This document shows, piece after piece, positions 47,198-55,170 of a stretch of DNA of 64,000 nt. Every line of letters starts with the position of its first letter. The first letter of the stretch is position 1. The notes under the pieces are model-generated. The model was not told the origin of the DNA. It ran no database searches and saw only the letters and a program-made list of their open reading frames with translations. The position numbers and the translations under genes were made by a program. The DNA comes from Halomonas sp. HAL1 (GTDB lineage Bacteria > Pseudomonadota > Gammaproteobacteria > Pseudomonadales > Halomonadaceae), in NCBI RefSeq assembly GCF_030544485.1, contig NZ_CP130610.1:4092001-4156000 (forward strand), written 5' to 3'.

Positions 47198-48618
47198 AAG
47201 CTGGCACGGTCAACACTGCCTCTCGCCGCCCTCGTTTTAACTGGCTGAATGACTTATGGCCTTGGCTATGCGCGGCCAGCGTAGCGCTCTCCTTGCTGAT
47301 GCTGGGTGCTCTACTGGCGCTATTGTTAGTGCGTGGGCTTGGACACTTCTGGCCCGCGACGCTTGAAGAGGTCACTCTGAATTCGGGTGATACCTTTGCT
47401 GGCCATGCCGTGCGCGAGGTCGAGCTCCCCCAGCAAGCGGGAGATGAACGGCTTTACTTTACCGGCAATCAGGACATAGAGGGCGCCCGCTGGCGCTGGG
47501 TGGCGATTGAGGAGATTGCCGAACGCGCGCAGCCAGATGACTTGATTCGCCTGGAGCGAAGCCCCTGGGGAGATTTTATTGGCCGCTTGGTGGCCATTGA
47601 GCAAGACGACCAGCGCTGGGAGGGCGACGCTGCCTGGCAACGGTTAACGACTTTATTGGCGCTCCCCGCCAGCCAACGCCAAGAGAGCCAGCTACTGCTG
47701 ACCACCGTGGATGGCCAAATCTTACGCCAGCCGTTGGCCAGTATCGTCAGCGCTCAAGCCCCAAATGCGATGAGCTGGTGGCAGAAAGCCCATGTCTGGG
47801 GCGATGGGGTATGGCGGTTTCTCAGCGAAGGGCCCCGAGCAGCCAATACCGACGGTGGCGTGTGGCCGGCGATATTTGGCACCGTGCTAATGGTGATTTT
47901 AATGTCCGTCATGGTCACGCCATTTGGCGTGCTGGCCGCTATTTATCTTAATGAAATTGCTCACCAGGGGCGGCTGACGCGCCTGGTGCGCATCGGCGTG
48001 CGCAATCTAGCGGGGGTGCCGTCCATCGTGTATGGCGTTTTCGGCTTGGGAGTGTTCGTTTACGGCATTGGCGGCTCGCTGGATGAGTGGTTTTTCAGCG
48101 ATACATTGCCTTCGCCCACGTTTGGCACTGGCGGCCTGCTGTGGGCCTCGTTAACCCTCGCCCTACTAACCCTACCCGTCGTCATTGTGGCAACCGAAGA
48201 GGGGCTCGCGCGGATTCCTGAGGCCCAGCGCGAAGGCGCCGTGGCGCTCGGGGCTACTCGCCTTGAGATGCTTACCCGCATCGTACTGCCCATGGCGGCA
48301 CCGGCCATGCTGACAGGCGTTATTTTAGCGATCGCCCGCGCGGCAGGCGAAGTGGCGCCACTGATGCTCGTCGGCGTTGCCAAACTAGCGCCACAAATGC
48401 CGATTGACGGTGAGTTTCCTTACCTACATTTAGAGCGCAAGTTCATGCACCTTGGCTATCATTTATTTGATACCGCCTTTCACGGCGAAGATGTACAAGC
48501 TGCGATCCCGCTGGTTTACGCCACGGCGCTACTTTTAGTGTTGATTGTGCTAGTGCTTAATCTAACTGCCATATTTCTGCGACATTATCTTAGGCGTCAA
48601 CGGGGAAACGAATGCTAG
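47194..48618 (+). CDS. pstA: Phosphate ABC transporter permease PstA, long form
   Basis: Second permease of the phosphate importer, 474 residues. After the first membrane helix (about 24-50) an extra region of about 170 residues, mostly polar and probably periplasmic, precedes the normal permease core that begins near residue 225. The core has [31 protein letters not shown], of which only the GVPSIVYG end is diagnostic, and the EAA loop [20 protein letters not shown]. Longer PstA proteins of this kind occur in Pseudomonas and Vibrio. Overlaps pstC and pstB. Confidence 0.93.
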   Translation: MKAGTVNTASRRPRFNWLNDLWPWLCAASVALSLLMLGALLALLLVRGLGHFWPATLEEVTLNSGDTFAGHAVREVELPQQAGDERLYFTGNQDIEGARWRWVAIEEIAERAQPDDLIRLERSPWGDFIGRLVAIEQDDQRWEGDAAWQRLTTLLALPASQRQESQLLLTTVDGQILRQPLASIVSAQAPNAMSWWQKAHVWGDGVWRFLSEGPRAANTDGGVWPAIFGTVLMVILMSVMVTPFGVLAAIYLNEIAHQGRLTRLVRIGVRNLAGVPSIVYGVFGLGVFVYGIGGSLDEWFFSDTLPSPTFGTGGLLWASLTLALLTLPVVIVATEEGLARIPEAQREGAVALGATRLEMLTRIVLPMAAPAMLTGVILAIARAAGEVAPLMLVGVAKLAPQMPIDGEFPYLHLERKFMHLGYHLFDTAFHGEDVQAAIPLVYATALLLVLIVLVLNLTAIFLRHYLRRQRGNEC

Positions 48619-49427
48619 CGCCTTTACATTCAGCCAATACCGCTCAGGTACCAGTGGCGCACTTTTCGTCCGAGCACAGCTGCCTGAGCATCGATCACTT
48701 AAGCCTCGCCTATGCGGGGAAAGAGGCGTTGCGCGACTTAACCCTCAGTGTTCCGCGACATCGTGTGACGGCCTTCATTGGCCCGTCGGGATGCGGTAAG
48801 TCAACGCTGTTACGGGCAATTAATCGGCTGCATGATCTCAATGAGACAGTGACCCATAGCGGCAAAATCACGCTGGAAGGGCAGGACATTCACGACCCGC
48901 AAACGAACGTGACCGAGCTGCGGCGGCGAGTAGGGATGGTGTTTCAAACCCCCAACCCCTTCCCTATGTCGATCTATGAAAACGTGGCCTTTGGCCTGCG
49001 GTTGCAGCAGCGCCTTCCCAAGCGCAAAAGGGACGATATTATTGAGTGGGCATTAACCTCCGCCGCGCTATGGGATGAAGTGAAAGACCGCCTGCACCGC
49101 TCCGCCTGGCAGCTTTCCGGTGGACAGCAGCAGCGACTAGTCATCGCCCGCACCTTAGCAGTACAGCCCGATGTGCTGCTGCTTGATGAACCCGCGTCAG
49201 CGCTAGACCCGATTTCAACGCTCAAAATTGAGGAGTTGATCCGTAACCTAAAGTCGGAGCTAACGCTGGTACTGGTCACCCACAATATGCAACAAGCGGC
49301 GCGCGTATCGGACTACACCGCCTTTTTGCATCAAGGTGAGCTGGTTGAGTACGGACCTACCGATCAGGTCTTCACCAACCCCCGTTTGCAACACACCGAA
49401 AACTACATCACCGGCCGCATTACCTAG
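48612..49427 (+). CDS. pstB: Phosphate ABC transporter ATP-binding protein PstB
   Basis: ATPase of the phosphate importer, 271 residues. Walker [11 protein letters not shown]-loop [21 protein letters not shown], signature LSGGQQQRL, Walker [14 protein letters not shown] and the H-loop VTHNM are all intact. The Q-loop [11 protein letters not shown] is the PstB hallmark. The N-terminal 25 residues are extra and poorly conserved, so a later start is possible. Overlaps pstA by 7 bases; phoU follows after 31. Confidence 0.97.
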   Translation: MLAPLHSANTAQVPVAHFSSEHSCLSIDHLSLAYAGKEALRDLTLSVPRHRVTAFIGPSGCGKSTLLRAINRLHDLNETVTHSGKITLEGQDIHDPQTNVTELRRRVGMVFQTPNPFPMSIYENVAFGLRLQQRLPKRKRDDIIEWALTSAALWDEVKDRLHRSAWQLSGGQQQRLVIARTLAVQPDVLLLDEPASALDPISTLKIEELIRNLKSELTLVLVTHNMQQAARVSDYTAFLHQGELVEYGPTDQVFTNPRLQHTENYITGRIT

Positions 49428-49458
49428 GCCTTAGCGACTGAAACGTCAGGAGTGCTCC

Positions 49459-50184
49459 ATGGATATTACTAGCGACTCTCACAGCCAGCATATCTCTCGC
49501 CAGTTCAACCAGGAGCTGGAAGAGCTAAAAACCCATCTGATGGCCATGGGCGGTCTGGTAGAGAAGCAAGTGCAGGATGCCGTCTTTGCGCTTCTGGAAG
49601 GCGACACCCGCCTAGCCGAACAAGTGCGCGACAATGATCGTCAGGTCAACGATCTGCAGCTGCAAATCGACGACGAATGCACCCGGGTACTGGCGCGGCG
49701 TCAGCCTGCAGCTTCCGACCTACGCCTGGTGCTCGCCGTTATCCGCGCCACCTCTGATCTTGAGCGAATCGGCGATGAGGCCAGCAAAATCGCCCGTAAC
49801 GCCCTGCTGCTGAGTGAAAGTACCAGCACCATTCGTGGCTTGGTGGAAGTGCGCCACATCAGCGAGCATGTGCGCAAAATGCTGCGCGATGCGCTCACCG
49901 CCTTTGCCCGCTTTGACACCGACCTTGCGATGCAGGTAGTGCGTGAAGACGAGCTGGTTGACGATGAGTACAGCAGCGCAATGCGTTCACTAATGACGTT
50001 TATGATGGAAGACTCGCGCTCGATTACCTCGGTACTCAGCATCATGTGGGTATTGCGCGCTCTGGAGCGTGTGGGCGACCACGCTGACAACCTTGCTGAG
50101 TACGTGGTTTATCTTGTCAAAGGCCTGGATATCCGCCACAGCGACCCCGACAACCTTGACCCGCAAGTGCTAAAAAAGTCTTGA
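49459..50184 (+). CDS. phoU: Phosphate signalling protein PhoU
   Basis: Cytosolic regulator of 241 residues made of two three-helix PhoU repeats, with the metal-binding E/D-x-x-x-D motifs recognisable (ATSDLERIGDEASKIAR and ALERVGDHADNLAEYVV). It passes phosphate status from the Pst transporter to PhoR and dampens the Pho response when phosphate is plentiful. PhoR and PhoB are encoded about 6 kb further on. Last gene of the pst operon. Confidence 0.96.
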   Translation: MDITSDSHSQHISRQFNQELEELKTHLMAMGGLVEKQVQDAVFALLEGDTRLAEQVRDNDRQVNDLQLQIDDECTRVLARRQPAASDLRLVLAVIRATSDLERIGDEASKIARNALLLSESTSTIRGLVEVRHISEHVRKMLRDALTAFARFDTDLAMQVVREDELVDDEYSSAMRSLMTFMMEDSRSITSVLSIMWVLRALERVGDHADNLAEYVVYLVKGLDIRHSDPDNLDPQVLKKS

Positions 50185-50210
50185 CCTGAAAGGGGTTTCC
50201 TCCTGCAATA

Positions 50211-50240
50211 CGTCCAGGCTGTTATGCGGCCTGGACGTTT
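50211..50240 (+). terminator. Terminator after phoU
   Basis: Nine-base stem CGTCCAGGC/GCCTGGACG with a nine-base loop, followed by TTTG, between phoU and cysZ. The T tract is short, so strength is uncertain. Confidence 0.6.
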
Positions 50241-50264
50241 GAATCATAAGGAGTCTCCCCCACC

Positions 50265-51008
50265 ATGCTGGATGCTGTCACTGCGCTTAGCCGAGGTACA
50301 CGATGTGTGTATCAGCCGGGTATGCGCCGCTATATTTTTCTGCCTATTTTAGTCAACCTGATTGTTTACGTCAGCATGTTCAGCTTCGTGCTCAACCGCT
50401 TCGGTGGTTGGCTAGATCATTGGATGAACATGGTGCCAATCTGGCTTGATTGGCTCTCCTGGCTTATCTGGCCTCTTTTCGTGATTAGCCTGTTAGTAGT
50501 GGTGTTTTTTACCTTCACGCTGGTGACCAGCCTGATCGCCGCGCCTTTTTACGGTTTTTTGGCCGCTAAAGTCGAAACCCAATTGACTGGCCGTGAACCG
50601 ATTGATGACCGCAACCTTACTAAAACAGCCATTGATGCCATTGGCCGCGAATTTGTTAAGCTCGCCTATATTTTGCCCCGTGCCGCCGGTCTGTTTGTGC
50701 TTAGCTGGATTCCAGGGCTGAACTTAGTATCCCCCCTGCTGTGGGCGCTATTCTCCGCCTGGATCATGGCCATTACTTATCTAGACTACCCAATGGATAA
50801 CAATAAGGTGACGTTTGCCGATATGCGCCAACGGCTCTCGAAACGCTGGTGGCAAAGCTTAAGCTTTGGGGGCTTAGTCACGCTCATCACCTGGATTCCG
50901 CTGGCCAATCTCTTTCTGATTCCCGGCGCCGTAGCGGGTGCCGTACTGCTCTGGGATGATCACTACAGAGACGTGCATGGAGATGCCCGTGGCATCGCGC
51001 CGCAGTAG
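50265..51008 (+). CDS. cysZ: Sulfate transporter CysZ / EI24-domain protein
   Basis: Inner-membrane protein of 247 residues with four to six hydrophobic segments. The family marks are GTRCVYQPGMRRYIFLPILVNL near the start, TSLIAAPFYGFLAAKVE, and YLDYPMDNNKVTF in the last third. CysZ supplies sulfate for cysteine synthesis in Escherichia coli. It has its own ribosome-binding site (AAGGAG) and a probable terminator in front of it, so it seems independent of the pst genes. Confidence 0.9.
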   Translation: MLDAVTALSRGTRCVYQPGMRRYIFLPILVNLIVYVSMFSFVLNRFGGWLDHWMNMVPIWLDWLSWLIWPLFVISLLVVVFFTFTLVTSLIAAPFYGFLAAKVETQLTGREPIDDRNLTKTAIDAIGREFVKLAYILPRAAGLFVLSWIPGLNLVSPLLWALFSAWIMAITYLDYPMDNNKVTFADMRQRLSKRWWQSLSFGGLVTLITWIPLANLFLIPGAVAGAVLLWDDHYRDVHGDARGIAPQ

Positions 51009-51094
51009 CGCTTATTACCTATGCTCGGCTACTTTGCTACTTTTACGTTCTAAATCGCTCTCCTGCATTCAATCAACAATAAAGGAATAAACGT

Positions 51095-51586
51095 ATGTTC
51101 AAACCCATCGCCTGGCTGGGTGTATGTTTAGTCAGCACTCTCTCTATGGTGGCGTCAGTAGCGATAGCTCACGACGTACAAACAGACACGATGCGTATCG
51201 CACACCCCTTTGCCATACCGACCCCTCCGGGTGCGGCCAATGGGGCCGCCTATTTGGATATCACCGCCTTTTCAGACCCGGTTGCCTTGATTGGCGCAAG
51301 TAGCCCTGCAAGCAAAACAGTGGAGCTTCACGATATGCGAATGGACGGCGACATGATGCGGATGCGTCATGTGGGCGAGCTTCTTATTGAGGCTGGGAAA
51401 ACATACACCATGCGTCCTGGTGGTGGCTTTCACTTAATGCTGATTGGGTTAAGCGAACCATTGACAGAAGGTGACCGATTTCCCATCACACTCACCTTTG
51501 CTGAACAAGGTGATGTGGACATTGAGGTCTGGGTACAAAGCGCCCAGGAAGGTAGTGAAGCCGCGGATGGGCATCACCATCACTGA
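51095..51586 (+). CDS. Periplasmic copper chaperone PCu(A)C family
   Basis: A 163-residue exported protein with a signal peptide ending near residue 26 (AIA-HD). The copper-site pattern is present: histidine and methionine in VELHDMRMDGDMM, a methionine in TYTMRPGG, and HLM in GGGFHLMLIGL. The tail ends in GHHHH, a second possible metal site. Relatives deliver Cu(I) to the CuA centre of cytochrome oxidase. A single gene, followed by a bidirectional terminator shared with the small secreted-protein gene. Confidence 0.92.
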   Translation: MFKPIAWLGVCLVSTLSMVASVAIAHDVQTDTMRIAHPFAIPTPPGAANGAAYLDITAFSDPVALIGASSPASKTVELHDMRMDGDMMRMRHVGELLIEAGKTYTMRPGGGFHLMLIGLSEPLTEGDRFPITLTFAEQGDVDIEVWVQSAQEGSEAADGHHHH

Positions 51587-51612
51587 AAGCTATTTTGTGC
51601 TCAAGATAAACT

Positions 51613-51640
51613 ACAAAGCCCCGCTTAAGCGGGGCTTTGT
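51613..51640. terminator. Bidirectional terminator
   Basis: Perfect 28-base palindrome (ACAAAGCCCCGCTT and its complement) with A and T flanks, between the convergent copper-chaperone gene and the first small acidic protein gene. Confidence 0.93.
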
Positions 51641-51667
51641 ATGTTAGCCGCTACATTCGAATACTCA

Positions 51668-51997
51668 TTACCAGTCAGTGCTATCACCCTCTTCCCGAGT
51701 CAAGTCTTCCGGGCTGATATTGGCCCCACGGGGGTTGCTCCCGTTGCTCTCAGGTGCATCCGATGCCCTGCTAGAGGGAGAAAAATCAAGGCTATCACCA
51801 TCATCACGCGTTAAGTCACGGGTAGCAGGTTGCCGGGTATTGCCAGAAGACGTACGTGGTTTATCGATCACATCCTGCCCAGCTGAGCGATCTTTGTTCA
51901 GTTCAATGGATGAGTGCGCCATTGCCAATGGGCTAGCGATTAAGCCAAAGGAAATACCTGCAACTGCTGCTTTTTTACCCATTTCTTTCAACAACAT
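51668..51997 (-). CDS. Small exported acidic protein with DLTxDxGD motifs (paralogue 1)
   Basis: A 109-residue protein of no family I recognise. ATG at 51997, with GGAGA upstream. The signal peptide (KKAAVAGISFGLIASPLAMA) should be cut near residue 27. The mature part is hydrophilic and carries two copies of a short acidic motif, RDLTRDDGDSLDF and EDLTREEGDSTDW, the second at the C-terminus. The alternating D-x-T-x-D-x-G spacing looks a little like a calcium loop, which is speculation. Two related genes lie upstream on the same strand. Confidence 0.75.
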   Translation of the reverse strand: MLLKEMGKKAAVAGISFGLIASPLAMAHSSIELNKDRSAGQDVIDKPRTSSGNTRQPATRDLTRDDGDSLDFSPSSRASDAPESNGSNPRGANISPEDLTREEGDSTDW

Positions 51998-52449
51998 GAC
52001 GTTCTCCTGATTATCACCAAATACCACTCATGATTCATAAGAGCGGCTATTACTTCTTTACTGTTACAAGTGCTTGTTAGGCCTTGTATGAAAACTGCCC
52101 ACGTTCGACGAACTATTCGTACAAGCCCTCTACTTGTTGCTACCAAAGCACGCATCGTACCAAAACAATAAGTTAAAATATTAATTTATAAAAAACCAAT
52201 AGCTTGAAAAAAAGCACACAATTAAAACTCTCGCAATCTATTTTTGTCAAAAATACTTGTGCAATAATTGCGTATGTGACTTCTGTTACAGAAGCAACTG
52301 AAGCACACAGCACAACAAGTTACGAAAATTTGTTCACTGTAACGGCATTCATACTGTGTGAAGCAGCAGGGAGAGACAATATCTACCACAACAGCACGTA
52401 GTATCTTGAAGCGGATAACCGAAAACAAATTTCGATATACCAGAAAAGC

Positions 52450-52473
52450 TAGACCCCGCATAAGCGGGGTCTA
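52450..52473 (-). terminator. Terminator of paralogue 2
   Basis: Perfect ten-base stem TAGACCCCGC/GCGGGGTCTA with an ATAA loop, followed on the minus strand by GCTTTTC. It lies about 200 bases after the stop of paralogue 2, at the far end of the duplicated 3' element. Confidence 0.85.
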
Positions 52474-52587
52474 AGGACACAATATCTGGACAATAACTAA
52501 CGCTAGCTTCCTTTCCTTTTGCGGGACTCCAGCCTTGGAATTTAACCCTGACCAGCGTTTTGATTGTCGTTTGATTCATTCCTTGAA
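52474..52587 (-). ncRNA. Duplicated 3' element, copy A (possible structured RNA)
   Basis: A block of roughly 110 bases whose close copy lies at 54571-54685, each between a small-protein stop codon and its terminator. The central part, GCGGGACTCCAGCCTTGGAA, differs from the other copy at one position. Arms AACGCT (52499-52504) and AGCGTT (52554-52559) can pair; in the other copy the same arms read AACGTT/AACGTT, so one base pair has changed on both sides. It may be a folded 3' UTR, a small RNA, or simply a recent duplication. In copy A one frame stays open as 76 codons, but in copy B that frame has stops. Confidence 0.4.
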
Positions 52588-52676
52588 TCGACCTATATCC
52601 CTATCGGTGTGACACGCTTCTGCGTGGTTAACTCACACCTCAATCGTAATACATTCCGCTTAATTGCAAACTTTTG

Positions 52677-52979
52677 TTACCAAGCGTTTCCATCGCCTAC
52701 GTCATGCGTCAAATCTTTAGCGGTATATTCTGCTTGAACACTAGTACGCTGGGACTCTGCCTTAATAACATTAGGGCGATCACCTACGTCGTACATCAAA
52801 TCAGATGGGGTAAAATCTGCTTGTTCATGTGTGTGCTGTGATTGAGCCTGAATTGGTTCATCATTAACAGACAGATCTTGATTAGCTTTGATGGAAAAAT
52901 TTGCGAATGCAACTGGGCTCGCCAGCAAACCGAATGCAAGTCCTACAACAGCTGATTTTTTAACAAGGACGTTAAACAT
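52677..52979 (-). CDS. Small exported acidic protein with DLTxDxGD motifs (paralogue 2)
   Basis: A 100-residue exported protein. The signal (KKSAVVGLAFGLLASPVAFA) matches those of the other two paralogues and should be cut near residue 26. The mature part has two motif copies, SDLMYDVGDRPN and KDLTHDVGDGNAW, the second at the C-terminus and ending in tryptophan as in paralogue 1. Upstream are a folded-looking leader and a 17-base palindrome shared with paralogue 3. Function unknown. An envelope or surface-attached place is inferred from the signal only. Confidence 0.75.
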   Translation of the reverse strand: MFNVLVKKSAVVGLAFGLLASPVAFANFSIKANQDLSVNDEPIQAQSQHTHEQADFTPSDLMYDVGDRPNVIKAESQRTSVQAEYTAKDLTHDVGDGNAW

Positions 52980-53007
52980 AGTTAATTACTCCAAATGACT
53001 GCTTAAT

Positions 53008-53057
53008 ACCGCTGAAGTGAAGAAAGAAGGGCCTGCTGGCTTGCTTCTCTCTGCGGT
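53008..53057 (-). promoter_or_regulatory. Shared 5' leader, copy before paralogue 2
   Basis: On the minus strand an outer pair ACCGC...GCGGT encloses about 40 bases with an inner hairpin (GCC-AGCA-GGC) followed by CCTTCTTTCTT. The same plan and spacing recur before paralogue 3. It ends 28 bases before the start codon, so it may be a structured 5' UTR. Confidence 0.45.
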
Positions 53058-53223
53058 GACCTCACTGCCCTGATAAAGCACATACAGTGCCAACTTCTAC
53101 TAAATTTAATAAAATTAAACAAAAACAATTACTTATTTATTATTGTTTGCGCACAATATTAAGCCACTAAAAACAAAACCGCGCAAAATACATGTGCACA
53201 AATGACACATGCGCAAAATTGTC

Positions 53224-53240
53224 TGTGCCTTTATGGCACA
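53224..53240. promoter_or_regulatory. 17-base palindrome upstream of paralogue 2
   Basis: Perfect palindrome TGTGCC-TTTAT-GGCACA, 245 bases upstream of the start codon. A version with two changed bases in one arm stands 216 bases upstream of paralogue 3. It may be a shared operator; the protein that binds is unknown. Confidence 0.5.
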
Positions 53241-53363
53241 CTTATCCTCAAACGCTAATGTTAGAAATTACTTTTAAAGCTAACCTCATCGCGCCGGTCT
53301 ACGTTATCGAGTAATAGACTACTCATGGATGAAAGGGTCGAGAATAGCTCTCGATATGCACGG

Positions 53364-54460
53364 TGGATGCAGTCTCTGAGTGCAACGCTACTTAATGAAT
53401 GGCTGGTGGGCTTTCTTGGTGTTCGCCAATATTTCGCCCAGCACTTCAACTGGGCACCTGAAGTCAAAGCGCTTTCGAGGCCGCATATTCAGCTGTAATG
53501 CAATGGCATCAAGTTCCTCTTGGGTGTGGTGCGACAGATCCGTCCCTTTCGGTAAATACTGCCGTATCAAGCCATTGATGTTTTCATTGCTACCGCGTTG
53601 CCATGGGCTGTGAGGGTCACAAAAGTAGATTGCAACACCCGTTGCTTGGGTAATCTGTGCATGCTTCGCCATTTCTCGGCCTTGGTCATACGTCATGCTC
53701 TTGCGTGCGGCTAGTGGCATTCGGTTGAGTGCTGCGCTAAATCCCTCAACAGCTGAGGTCGCTGTGGCGTCATGTAATTTGGCGAGGATGACGTAGCCAC
53801 TGCTGAGTTCAACTAACGTGCCGACGGCAGAGGCATTGTTCTTACCTTTGATTAAATCGCCCTCCCAGTGGCCTGGCATTTCGCGCTTCTCTATCTCCGG
53901 TGGACGAAGGTGAATGCTCACCATGTCGGGTATTTGGCCACGGCGATCGACCTGACCACGGCGAGGCTTACGGGTCGATTTGCCTTGGCGCAGGCAGTGA
54001 ATCAACTCTTTCTTAAGCTGGCCCACAGGCAAGGCGTAAATGGCGTTGTAGACCGTCTCACGGCAGACGTAAGCATCTTCAAAACTGGGCGTCATCATGC
54101 GTTTGAGCTTGCCTGCTATTTGTTCTGGAGACAAGCGGTTGCGAAGCATATGAATGACCAGCTCAAAGCGTTCACTCCCCAACAGCAGCTTACGTTTTGG
54201 GCGACAAACCATGCGTCGAGCGCAGCGGTGCGTCTGCGCACTATGAGCACAGTAGGCACCTGACTGAGTTTGGTTGCGCCGTACTTCACGGCTGAGGGTA
54301 GACGGAGAACGCCTCAACATGTGAGCAATCTGGCGGAGCCTCATGCCTTGCCTGAGGCTTACCTGTATGGTGGCACGTTCTTCGATGCTGAGTTCTGAAT
54401 AGGACATAAATCCAACACCTTACTAAAATTCTTAGGTGTTGCACTCAGTTTCTGCGGCCA
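53364..54460 (-). mobile_element. IS30-family insertion sequence
   Basis: About 1.1 kb element with one transposase gene. Terminal inverted repeats of about 23 bases: 53364-53386 and 54438-54460, identical in GTTGCACTCAG and CTGC and differing at a few inner and outer positions. No target-site duplication is visible in the flanks, so the ends may have decayed or rearranged. It lies in the gap between paralogue 2 and paralogue 3 and interrupts neither gene. Confidence 0.85.
53388..54407 (-). CDS. IS30-family transposase
   Basis: DDE transposase of 339 residues. The N-terminal helix-turn-helix (SIEERATIQVSLRQGMRLRQIA) is typical of IS30. The catalytic acids are in GHWEGDLIKG (first D), MTYDQGREM (second D) and the last E in RGSNENINGLIRQYLPKGTD. 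The frame is complete, so the element may still be active. The stop codon sits only two bases inside the left inverted repeat. Confidence 0.95.
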   Translation of the reverse strand: MSYSELSIEERATIQVSLRQGMRLRQIAHMLRRSPSTLSREVRRNQTQSGAYCAHSAQTHRCARRMVCRPKRKLLLGSERFELVIHMLRNRLSPEQIAGKLKRMMTPSFEDAYVCRETVYNAIYALPVGQLKKELIHCLRQGKSTRKPRRGQVDRRGQIPDMVSIHLRPPEIEKREMPGHWEGDLIKGKNNASAVGTLVELSSGYVILAKLHDATATSAVEGFSAALNRMPLAARKSMTYDQGREMAKHAQITQATGVAIYFCDPHSPWQRGSNENINGLIRQYLPKGTDLSHHTQEELDAIALQLNMRPRKRFDFRCPVEVLGEILANTKKAHQPFIK

Positions 54461-54472
54461 AGCACTCAAAAA

Positions 54473-54508
54473 GGTAGGTAGGTAGGTAGGTAGGTAGGTA
54501 GGTAGGTA
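54473..54508. repeat. (GGTA)9 tetranucleotide tract
   Basis: Nine perfect tandem copies of GGTA, 13 bases beyond the right end of the IS element and outside any gene. Tracts like this change length by slippage. It lies between the transposase start and the paralogue 3 terminator. Confidence 0.97.
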
Positions 54509-54540
54509 AAAATAGCGAAATGCCCACAAAAAGCAGGCAG

Positions 54541-54570
54541 AAAAAAATTAGACCCCGACTGGCGAGGCCC
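54541..54570 (-). terminator. Terminator of paralogue 3
   Basis: On the minus strand an eight-pair stem with some G-U pairs (GGGCCTCG/CGGGGTCT, loop CCAGT) is followed by AATTTTTTT. It closes the transcription unit beyond the duplicated 3' element. Confidence 0.8.
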
Positions 54571-54685
54571 GATATCAGAATAGACTATAGGTAATAACTA
54601 ACGTTAGCTTCCACTCCTTGTGCGGGACTCCAACCTTGGAATTAACCCTGACTAACGTTTGATTTCCTAGTGATTCATCCTTGAA
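54571..54685 (-). ncRNA. Duplicated 3' element, copy B (possible structured RNA)
   Basis: Second copy of the block at 52474-52587. Arms AACGTTAG (54600-54607) and CTAACGTT (54652-54659) form a perfect eight-base stem around a loop that contains GCGGGACTCCAACCTTGGAA. A good terminator lies directly downstream on the minus strand, so either a 3' UTR or a short independent RNA is possible. Stops in all relevant frames argue against a peptide. Confidence 0.4.
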
Positions 54686-54777
54686 CCTGAAAAGCATCCT
54701 TGCCTTTGTAACATCCTGTCAATCACCCTTTCATCCGTTGAAAGGACATTCTTTGATATCTAAATGATAATTAACAA

Positions 54778-55092
54778 TTAGCTACCGCTGTTTTCTTCTA
54801 CAAGCTCATCGTCGTCATACTCAGCATCATCTGAGTGACCGCTTGACTGAGGATCCATGTCGCTGGCTTCATCACCTTCGTCATGGGTTAAATCATTAGT
54901 CATGTCTTTGGTATTATGACCGTCTGAACTATCAGTACCTTGGGGATCCATTGGTTGCTCTTCAGCTGTAATTCCCTGATTTTCATCAATAGCTGAATTT
55001 TCATCTGTTTGAGCAAATGCTAACGGGCTTGCCATCAAACCAAAAGATACACCTAAAATGCCAGCTTTCTTGAGTAAATCCTTGGACATCAT
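54778..55092 (-). CDS. Small exported acidic protein with a DLTxDxGD motif (paralogue 3)
   Basis: A 104-residue exported protein read from the ATG at 55092, which has GGAGG six bases upstream; a second ATG follows directly. The signal (KKAGILGVSFGLMASPLAFA) is cut near residue 27. The mature protein is very acidic and lacks cysteine. It has one motif copy, NDLTHDEGDEASDM, and a tail rich in Asp, Glu and Ser. It differs from paralogues 1 and 2 in lacking the C-terminal motif and tryptophan. Function unknown. Confidence 0.72.
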   Translation of the reverse strand: MMSKDLLKKAGILGVSFGLMASPLAFAQTDENSAIDENQGITAEEQPMDPQGTDSSDGHNTKDMTNDLTHDEGDEASDMDPQSSGHSDDAEYDDDELVEENSGS

Positions 55093-55117
55093 ATTCCACC
55101 TCCGATCGCTGTTTATT

Positions 55118-55170
55118 ACCGCTTGGTTAAGAAAGAAGGGCTTATTATAAAAGCCAGCATTTCCTGCGGT
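55118..55170 (-). promoter_or_regulatory. Shared 5' leader, copy before paralogue 3
   Basis: Outer pair ACCGC...GCGGT as before paralogue 2, with an inner hairpin GGCTT-TTATAAT-AAGCC whose arms differ in sequence from the other copy but still pair, followed by CCTTCTTTCTT. It ends 25 bases before the start codon. Confidence 0.45.

Larger units (their letters stand above)
51998..52676. other. AT-rich intergenic region between paralogues 1 and 2
   Basis: About 680 bases without a gene I can support. It contains the leader of paralogue 1, a CTTCTG-TTA-CAGAAG palindrome at 52280-52294, and, nearer paralogue 2, that gene's terminator and the duplicated 3' element. Short open frames on both strands here lack good start sites. 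Confidence 0.7.
52980..53363. other. Intergenic region upstream of paralogue 2
   Basis: About 385 AT-rich bases between the paralogue 2 start and the IS30-family element. It holds the shared leader (53008-53057) and the 17-base palindrome (53224-53240), probably with the promoter between or around them. No gene is supported. Confidence 0.75.
54461..54777. other. Intergenic region between IS element and paralogue 3
   Basis: About 317 bases without a gene. It holds the (GGTA)9 tract, the terminator of paralogue 3 and the second copy of the duplicated 3' element. Confidence 0.8.

Noticed and set aside
52103..52113. GTTCGACGAAC as a sixth IclR-type operator
   Set aside because: The two halves are separated by one base instead of five, so the halves would lie on different faces of the helix, and no catabolic gene follows.
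52204..52401. Open frame of 65 codons on the plus strand in the AT-rich gap
   Set aside because: No good ribosome-binding site, no family features, and AT-rich composition makes chance frames likely.
52349..52579. Open frame of 76 codons on the minus strand through the duplicated 3' element and the terminator
   Set aside because: The matching frame in the second copy near 54600 has several stops, and the frame runs through the terminator hairpin. A non-coding explanation fits better, though a decayed coding remnant is not excluded.
53224..53240. TGTGCCTTTATGGCACA as a CRP site
   Set aside because: CRP sites have TGTGA-N6-TCACA. Here the spacing is one base longer and the key G-A/T-C step is missing.
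54473..54508. (GGTA)9 as the start of a CRISPR-like array
   Set aside because: The unit is four bases with no spacers. It is a plain microsatellite.
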